Source of the DNA: Trogon surrucura
Lineage: Eukaryota > Chordata > Aves > Trogoniformes > Trogonidae
Direction: 5' to 3'
Length of the DNA stretch: 64,000 nt
Assembly: GCA_020746105.1 (NCBI GenBank)
Contig: CM036626.1
Span: 13,596,001-13,660,000, forward strand
Numbering within the stretch: position 1 is the stretch's first letter; every line of letters begins with the position of its first letter. The translations under genes were made by a program, and so were the position numbers. The notes beneath the pieces were generated by a model. It made no database searches, was not told the origin of the DNA, and saw only the letters and a program-made list of their open reading frames with translations. Below, piece after piece: positions 53,201 through 62,200 of the stretch.

Positions 53201-56200
53201 AGGAAGGATATCAGATAAGTTTCACAGAGGTGCTACTGCAGTTGTGTTGAACATAATATTAAGTAGAAGATAATACCTTTGCCATGTGTTGAGTAATGAG
53301 TCCAACCACTGTTTGACCTCGGTTATCTACAGAGTTGAATTTATGAGAACAGGATCAGGCTGATGAGCTTTGGCATTTTTATCTGTAAAACTGTACTAGT
53401 GCTTTGTAACTGCGCTGTATCCGAGATGCATTACAAGTGATTCTCATAATGTTACTAGGAAATGATCTGTTAATTTCTGTATGTTGAGGAGAAATTCCTT
53501 TGTGAATACGCTTCAGGGATGGGTGTGTGTACAGGTGTGAGTGCCAGGGTGTTTTGGACATGGTTTAGATACTCAGATTCAGGAAAACTTCTGCGAAGGA
53601 GCATGATGGGCATTAACTTTTTTTAAAAAGTCTTTGAAGTGGACCCTTTGTGTATTATTATTTTTACCAGCAACCATTGTTTTTTCCATTATATTTTTGA
53701 ACTTGCCTGTTACAAGTAGGCTCAAATGGTAGCTGCAGGTAAGGATTACCTAGTGCATTCTTATTTTAATCTCTTTCATTTGGTAAATAGATACAGTCAT
53801 TTTCATCTTCACAGCTGCATTTTTCAGATACTGATCTTGGGTCATGGAAAACTTATGTTTGATAGGTTTAATCAAAACAAAATGTGCAAAAAGTATATGA
53901 CCATCACTTTCATGATTTAGCCTTAGAGTTGAGAAACTACTATTTGTCATGAAAATTCCATTGAAGAAGGAAAATTGTTCCTTTTACCATTGAAAATATA
54001 GCTGATTTTGGCAAAGAACTAAGAATGTGGAAATGACAGTTTATCAGTACAGTATTTTAATGGCAGTTATAGTACTGCCTCACAGTTTGCCAGCAAGTGG
54101 ACCAGGACTGATATGCGACGGTTTAGGGGTACAGTTAAAGAAGGAAAACCTGATCAAGCAAAGTTTGAGAAAAAACTATGGAGTTGGGAAACAAGAACAA
54201 GACTGTGCAGGGTGTTTGGTGCTCTGATTACAAAATGAAGTTGACTTTTGCTTTTCTTTTATATTTTGTGACAGAAAGAGTGCAAAGGTAGTCCACAAGG
54301 GCACCACTTCTGAATTTGTTTCCTTTAAACCTATTAAGAATTTTATTATAAAATACCTGTAAATGAAGTATCAAAGTTACATAAGGGGAAAGCAGGAAAA
54401 TGCTTCATTTGCATGTTTCTTTAATTTTACTCCTAAGGTGTGTGTTTAGAATAGCTTGTTATTATAATAAAAATAAATTTATAGTGCTTGGAACTCTTTA
54501 TTCCTCAGAACCTGAAGATCTACAGACCAAAAGTTCGGTTTTGACACCTTTTAGCTTGTCTTGTTCTGTAGTCTGCAATCGTTAATTAATTGTTAATAGT
54601 TGTTTATTTATTTGTCTGGATGCAAAATACTCAGAATACTGCTTGCATGCAACTGTGACCTTAACTGCATTCCTCACCACAGAATTTTTTAACTAGTCAT
54701 CCTCTTTGCACTGGTATACTTTTTTTTTTTAAAATAGTTTACATATTTGATTTGAGCCAAACTATTATTTCACTTCAGAGTAATTAAAAGGTTTTTTGTA
54801 TGTGTGTGATACAAATACAGATTGAAATTCTTGTTGATATTGCAGTTACTCTTTATCATGAAAAAAAATACAGTGATAAAGTTTAAAGCAGCTTCCCAAG
54901 CTGCAGTATCTGTTTGCCTGTTTGAACAGCGTTACTAACGGAACTTTTTCATTATCTAGTGGAGGAATCTACTCAAATACTGAAGCAGAAACTGGAGCAG
55001 TAACTGTATTTGCTTACTGCATTTCCATGCATGAAAATAGCTTGTTCTGGATATTGCACTAATATATTGGCCAAAAGCTTCATCTGACATTAATTGCTAG
55101 GGCTCTGCTGAACAAAAAAATTGAAAGTTCATAGAGATTTTTTGTGTGATATGTGCATTTAATTTTATTTAGAAGGATTATCTGTTTAATGGTTAACACT
55201 TGCAAAAAAGACTTAAATAGTTGAGTATTTCCTGTGTCCTTGTCCTTGAGTAAACATGTAATAGTGAACACTACGATGTATTATACTCACCATTGTTCCT
55301 TCTTTTTTGCAGACATTTGGGTCTAGATTTAGTTCCTCGGAAGGACTTTGAGGTTGTGGATTCAGATCAGATCAGCGTTTCAGATCTTTATAAAATGGTA
55401 AGAAATCTGTGGGATATTATGACTTGGGGAGGGGGAGGAAAGGGAAGAGATTTTATTCTTTACTCTTATGTATTTTCTTGTTTAGAATAGTGTCATAGGA
55501 TGAATGTCTTTTCCATTTGCGCTCTAACCACCAGTATAGTCAGTGTCTGTAGTACCCTGGGTTTAGTGAGAATGAACCAACTTTCTTTCGGAAATGGCTT
55601 GCTTATATGCATTTTAATTTCAGTTTACAAAAAATAACATGGCATGAAAAGTGGAGAAGGTAATTTTGAATGGTGTTTCTTCCCACAGTTTTCTTGGGTT
55701 TAAAATCGATTGTTTCAGCAAAAGAAGTTCTAAAAACACAGATCCATCATATACAACTAATGGGATTCCTCTTAAACTTTGGTCTTTTTTGCTAAAGTCA
55801 GTATATTAGACTTAAACGAAGTAGCAATAATCTTTTTTTCATCTATTTGTAGAATTAAAAATAGAGCTGAAAAATCTTAGAAGGTCATCAGGTCCATTAT
55901 TCTACTTTAATTCCAGAATCAACTGTCTCTGTCATTTGTGACAATTTCTTCTGTTTCTAAAATCTCCAGTGGTTGAGATACCACAGCCTACCCAGGCAAT
56001 CTTTTTGCGCAGTTAATTGTTTTTACAGTTTGGAAGTTTTAACTGTGGTGTTAGGCCTAGAGATTTCTCGCTGCAGGTTGAAGCTTCACATCTTTCTGTT
56101 GTGTTCACAGAGAAGTAGGTCAAGAGAGGTGATTCTCCCCCTTTACTCTGCTCTGGTGAGACCCCACCTCGAATACTGCGTCCAGTTCTGGTGTCCCCAC

Positions 56201-59200
56201 CATAAGAGGGACATAGAACTGTTGGAGCGCGTTCAGAGGAGGCCACAAAGATGATCCAGGGGCTGGAGCACCTCTGCTACGAGGACAGGCTGCGGAAGCT
56301 GGGACTGTTCAGTCTTGAAAAGAGAAGGCTGGGGAGGGACTTTTTACAAGAGCGTCCACTGATAGGACAAGGGAAATGGGTTTAAGTTGAAGGAGAATAG
56401 ATGTAGATTGGATTTTAGGAAGAAATTCTTCAGTACGACGGTGGCAAGACTTTGGAATAAATTGGCCAGAGAGGCTGTGGCTGCCCCCTCCCTGGAGGTG
56501 TTCAAGGCCAAGTTGGACAGAACCCTGAGTAGCCTGATCTAGTAGAGAGGCGTCCCTGCCCGTGACAGGGAGGTTGGATTAGATGATCTCTAAGGTCCCT
56601 TCCAGCCTGGGCCATTCTAGGATTTCCAAGGAGAGCCTGGTGCTATTACAGCAGTTTTCCTTCAAATGTCATACAATATAGAAATAACTGTACAAAATTC
56701 AATTGGTAATGACTCAGAGAATTCAAGATAAGTTGCTAACAGGATTGCTTTGTTACTGTTTTGTTCTGAAGATTTTTTTACTCTGAATGTTTGTGGTACA
56801 GCAAATAGCTAATCTTTAATTGTCAGAGTCTTCTGATTAGGTCACCCATCTTAGTCCTGAAAAACATGTCCACAGCACGTTTTGCTGCTCAGATCTGTGC
56901 CGGTGTCAGGACATGACCGTTAGTCAGTTCACACTACACCGTTCCTTTAATTTGTAAATTCAAGAAGACAGTGCTGTCTAATCACATCTAGTTTGTAGTC
57001 AGAATGCAATTTCAGGAACCAAAACAGTTGAAAACCTATTGGTTTTTTAACTTGAATTTGGCAGAAATTGAAGGAGAGGGGTTATTGGTGGGGTTTTTAT
57101 GTGGTTTTGGGTTTAGTTTTATTATTTAACTAAAACCCTGGGAGAGAATCCTCCTTACTCCTGGCAAAATACTTGAAACCTCATTGCTTTTTTGAGAATC
57201 CGTTATGTTGTAAAATAATCCTGTGGGAGTAGTTGGGAGCCCAATTACTTTCTCATATTTGCAGGATTGTAGAATGTTAAATGTACCATAGAAAACAGTC
57301 TTGTGTTAGCAGAGCAGTGGACAAGGTAACACATGAGATTTTCCTATCTGTGACAACAGTTACAGGCATTTTATACAGGCTCATTAGACTTAGCATTACT
57401 TTCCCTGGTAAATTTTAAAATCTAAAAATTGACTGTCGTCTTTAGCTCTCATTTCTCACTTCTAAGTGTATTTGTGACTACTGTATGACTGCTGTATTCA
57501 TCTCTGCGCCAGAACTGTTCTGTTTCGAGGCCTTGTACATCCCATTTCTACAGGTTACTCATTATGAAGCTAAATATTAATGGCTTCAGGATGCGCAGCG
57601 TTTGTCAGAAATTCCTGCTTTACTCCTGAAGGAAGCCAAATTGCACTTTCTTTATGACAATGCTTGTGATTCTAACTAATACGATGAAACACTTCGTTAA
57701 AATTTGCATTACTTTTGAAATTGTGGCCAGATATATTGTCAGAATTCTGCCACAGAGCTCCGTGCTGGAGCTGCCACTAGATTGAAGCTGTCATTTAGTG
57801 ACACAAGTCCAGCAGAATGTCAGAAACAGTCAGATAGGAGGACTACTTGGTGAAAGGGGTTACAAGACACAAGGCTCTGGAGCCTTTGGCAAAAATGAGA
57901 AATACTCAAACCTGGTGATTAAACATCTTTAGCTTTTCTATAAGTTTACTGATTTGTCTATGTGTCTTTAAGGTGATTTTAAGAGGTGCATGAAAGGCAC
58001 AAAGATGAGCTGTGTTACCGCTAGATATTAGCAGTTTCTTCCTACTATCTGGAAGAAAAAACGTTTACCAGAGTTTGTAATAAATAGACAAGCTTTAAAT
58101 TAATATTTCCATCACCTCATATTGCTTATTCTTTATTCAGATAGACAGCAAGTTTGGTAAAAATGAGTAGTTATAGAGACTTGAGTTGCCCAGAACTCTG
58201 CTAGAAAAGGAAACCAACTGGACATAAACTGTGCAGGGAGCTCTTTGTGATTTTTTTGTCTATTTGTTTAACAAAGCAGGTTTGTGTACATTTGGTTCTA
58301 AACCCTGGAAAGAAGTCCACTGAGATATGAAGATAGAAGGTAGTTTGTCTGAGACTGAGTTGGCAATGATAGGATTCAATTATCAAGAATTGTTAGGAAA
58401 GGCAGGAGAAAGAAAGCAACTATAAAACTAATATTGGTAGATATCAAGAGAAGCAAGTTTGACGTGGAAAAAAGAGGTAAGGAGAATTGATAGCTCTTTC
58501 AGTAAATTAAAAAACCCAAAAGATACTCACCAAGAGGCCAAGTTGGACAAGTCAAGAATTGTTAATTGCCTCCAGTTACTAGAGTGAAAGAAAGGGAAGT
58601 TAAGATTACCAAGAGCAGAAGTATAGAAAAGTATAATGAAGTAGCAAAAATGGATAAATAGAAAAATTAGAAAGGCAGCGCACAAATTATGATATAAGGA
58701 GCAGAAATCATATCAAGAAACTGTATTACATAAATAAACTGATAGTAGTTGGGAAAATACAAGCTTTATACTAGGGGGCACATACAATTGGTACAGATGC
58801 AGGAAAGTATCATGGCATTTCCTGTTCTTTTTCACCCTCCTCAAGTTCTGGTAGGGTGGTACATGGTGTCATATCGCTAATGATACCTCTGGAGAAGTGA
58901 AAGGAATCACACCTGAACAGAAGGGGAAAACGTGTAAAATAGTTATCGGTTCCAGAGGACTTAAATTGTATCCATTTCATTTGGGGTGTCTAGAGAAGCC
59001 ATATCAGACAGAGCCCTGGCACAGGCTGCCCAGGGAGGTTGTGGAATCTCCTTCTCTGGAGACATTCAAAACCCGCCTGGACGCGTTCCTGTGTGACCTA
59101 CTGTAGGGGATCCTGCTCTGGCAGGGGGGCTGGACGAGATGATCTTTGAGGTCCCTTCCAACCTCTAACACTCTGTGATTCTGTGATGTTAAGTGAGAAT

Positions 59201-62200
59201 CATTAGAAAGATGGGTAAAGTTCCAGAATACCTGCAGAGGGAGGAAGAGGAGCTAGAAATCCTTCTTTCCTTGTAAAAAATGCTGCAACGGGAAAAAAAA
59301 AAAATCCAATTATTTGTGACAAGTTGCTGAGTAATAGTGACTGTGAACTTGTTCAGAATAAGCAATTTTTTTAAGGTTCCAGTTTACTTCCAGGACATAA
59401 ATGAGTCTAGTAAATAGAGGAAAAGCAGCTGATGCCATATTTATGTTTCCATAAAGATTTTAATTGTTTTTTAATTGAAATACTCCTAATGTCACTAGTT
59501 CTAGATGAAGTTACTGTAAAGTAAACACAAAGCTAATTAGAAAACCCATACTCCCAAAAAAATAGTAGTGAAGAATGGTTGTCAGTAATTAGGTTAAATA
59601 GGAGGAAGTTAAATAAGGTTGAATCAGCTTAATTTCTTGTCGTCATCATTTTGTGGTGCTTCATGTTTTATTAATGATGGAGTGATGAAGTAGGGAGTAT
59701 GCTTACTAAATATGCAGATACCACAAAGTTGGAAGCAGTGGTACATGGTAGGAAAGGTTCGAAAGTCCAAATAATGTAGAGAAATTGAAGAAATTATCTG
59801 AAGATTGTGGGGTACAAGTAAGAATCATAAATGCAGGGTTTTAAGTTCTGCAGTCAATTATTGTTTCTGAAGTACAGCTTGGGACATTACAAGCTTAGGT
59901 GGTTTTGTAAGAGAAGATTTGAGTATTACAATGGAATCACAAGCTGAATAAATCAATCTTTTCATGCTAATGATGGATAAAACAAGAATCAGTGAGCCTG
60001 GGTTACAATGACAAGGAATGAGTTTAAGCATCAGAAAGCACTTTGATGAAGGAAGATGTACCAAAATAGATCATCTTATCTGTTAAACTTTGCACAACCT
60101 TAGCAGACAACTGTCTTTTGGGAAAAATGAAGGTAAAACTGATTTATTTTTTTTTTGAAGGAAGATGGACAGTTTCTTAACAGTCCTATTTTTATATCAT
60201 TTTTCAAGGCTTTTCAAGTTGAAAGGGGCCTCAGGTGATCTGGCCAAACACCCCGCTCAATGCAAGGTCAATACTGAATTCAGACCAGGCTGCTCAGAGC
60301 TTTGTCCACTTTCATCTCGAAATTCTTCAAGGAAAAAGATTGGGTCCCTGCTCTAATGCTTGACTGCCTTGATGGAGTTATTTTTTTCCGTATTGGAAAA
60401 TTAGGATATCCCATGTTGTAGTTCACAACCACAGTATTTTGTCCTGTTGTGCAGCTCTGTAAAGAGCCTGGCTGGTTCGTCTTGATGTGAACTTCATAGT
60501 TACTGGAAGGCTGGGACGTCACCTGTAAACCTGCTCTTCTCTGGACTAAAGCAGCTGCATTACCTCCATCTCTTCTCATCCACCATGTGCACCAGCTCCC
60601 AGCTGCTTTGGTGGCCCTTTGCTGAATGGTGTGCAGGATTTCAGATGTAGTTTACTGAATGTTGAGTAAAAAGGAGTAGATGCTATTCTCAATCTAGTGG
60701 CTAATGCTGTTAGTAGAAGGAGAGACTTGTTGAACTCCTTGTTGCCAGAGTGCTCTTCTGACTTGGATTTGGCCTTCTGTTTAGCCGGACCCTGCCAGTC
60801 AATTTGCAGCATACACCATGGAAGAAGTAGCCTGTCCCAGGTGCAGGACTTGTCGCATTTGCCCTTGCTGTAATTCATAAGGTTCCTTTTAACCGGTTCC
60901 TCTGGGTTGCTGTCATGGAGACAGTGGAGAAGAGCGCTCCCATGTTTCTAAAGATGATAAATTCACGCACGTGCCTAAATTAGATTTATTAATAAACAGA
61001 AGCACCTCCAAAATTAAAGGTTCGGGTATCAATTGGAAAAGAGTTAACTACACTACACCCACCCTAACTAAAGAATAATGATCCGGATCCTAATACGCTC
61101 ACCTTATAAAAGATGAGGAGTCTCAATCTCGAGAATGATACGCTCACCTTACATAGATGAGGAGTCTCAACCCCAGGGACAAAGGTCCTTAGGCGGCGTC
61201 CCACCTAAGGGGGGGAGATTGAGCACCCCTGCCTGCAGAGCCAGCTGCCACGAGGGAACTCCCACAAGAGGGCTGCCAGCACCCCATTTTAAACTCTCAG
61301 TCGAGCTGACTGTGGTCAGTCAAGCCATATTGGCCTCTTAGTGGCTGCCAGCCAACTTCCTGGGAGTGCCCCTCAGGGTGATGGGTCATTTCCGAGCCAG
61401 CCCAGGTTTCCAGAAAATTCTCTGAAATCTGCCTAGCAACTGCTGACTCACGGGGCGGGGGGGGGGGGGGGGGGGCACTCCCGACCAATGGGGGAAGGAT
61501 GCACCTGCCACAGTTGCTTAGGTCCTTCTGAATGGAGGCCTCCTCCTTGTGTGCATTGACCGCTGCCCCCAATTTAGGATTATCTATGAACTTGTTAGAC
61601 TGCATCAGTCTCTGGATAGACCGCAGAAGAGTACATGCCATCAACCACTACCTTCTGAGCCTGACGATCCAGCTGTTTGTTGTGGGGTTTTTTACCAGTA
61701 TAGTTAGTTTACCCATCCAGGTGTAACTTTACAACTTGGGTACAAGGATGCTGTGGGAGACTGTGGTGAAGGCCTTGCTGAACTCAGGATAGACAACAGA
61801 CTGTAGTCTTCCCTCATCTACAGGTCCAGTCATTTTATCCTAGAGGGCAATTAGGTTGATTGAGCGTGTTGGTAAATCCATGTTGCCTATTTTCAGTCAC
61901 CCTCTTCTGTGGACCCAAAAATGGCTTCCGAGAGAGCATGAAAGTTTTGAGCACTTTGCCTAGCCAGAGGCAAGGGCACATAAAATTAACTCAGGTAGTC
62001 GTGGTCTTTATTGTAATAGTGTGGTCCTGAAGCATAAAAGCAGAGAGTTAATGAAATCTTAATTGTGAAAAATTTAAAACCTGTGTTTTGAACACTCACT
62101 GTTATAGGTTTATCTAAATGTGCTCTCGCTAAGCAGCAGCTGTGTTGGCCGAGAGAACTGTAGCTCTTCGGACCACCTCTCATATTTCTGTTGCTCAAGT

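Larger units (their letters stand above)
60911..61512 (-). mobile_element. Solo LTR of an endogenous retrovirus, 602 bp (probably ERVL-type)
   Basis: It starts TG and ends CA, is flanked by 5-bp direct repeats (GTTGC) and interrupts a CR1 cleanly. Read on the minus strand it shows, in order: a CCAAT box in reverse (61485-61489), an AP-1 site TGACTCA (61444-61450), a TATA-like CTTTTATAAGG (61102-61112) and a poly-A signal AATAAA (60985-60990). It contains a 19-G run (61457-61475) and a 45-bp internal near-duplication (61093-61137 and from 61138). No second LTR or internal viral genes are present, so it arose by LTR-LTR recombination. The 5-bp duplication fits ERVL-like elements; the assignment is tentative. 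Confidence 0.8.

Noticed and set aside
61135-61644. ORFs of 68 and 115 codons over the LTR region
   Set aside because: They run across LTR, poly-G and CR1 boundaries and resemble no viral or host protein.
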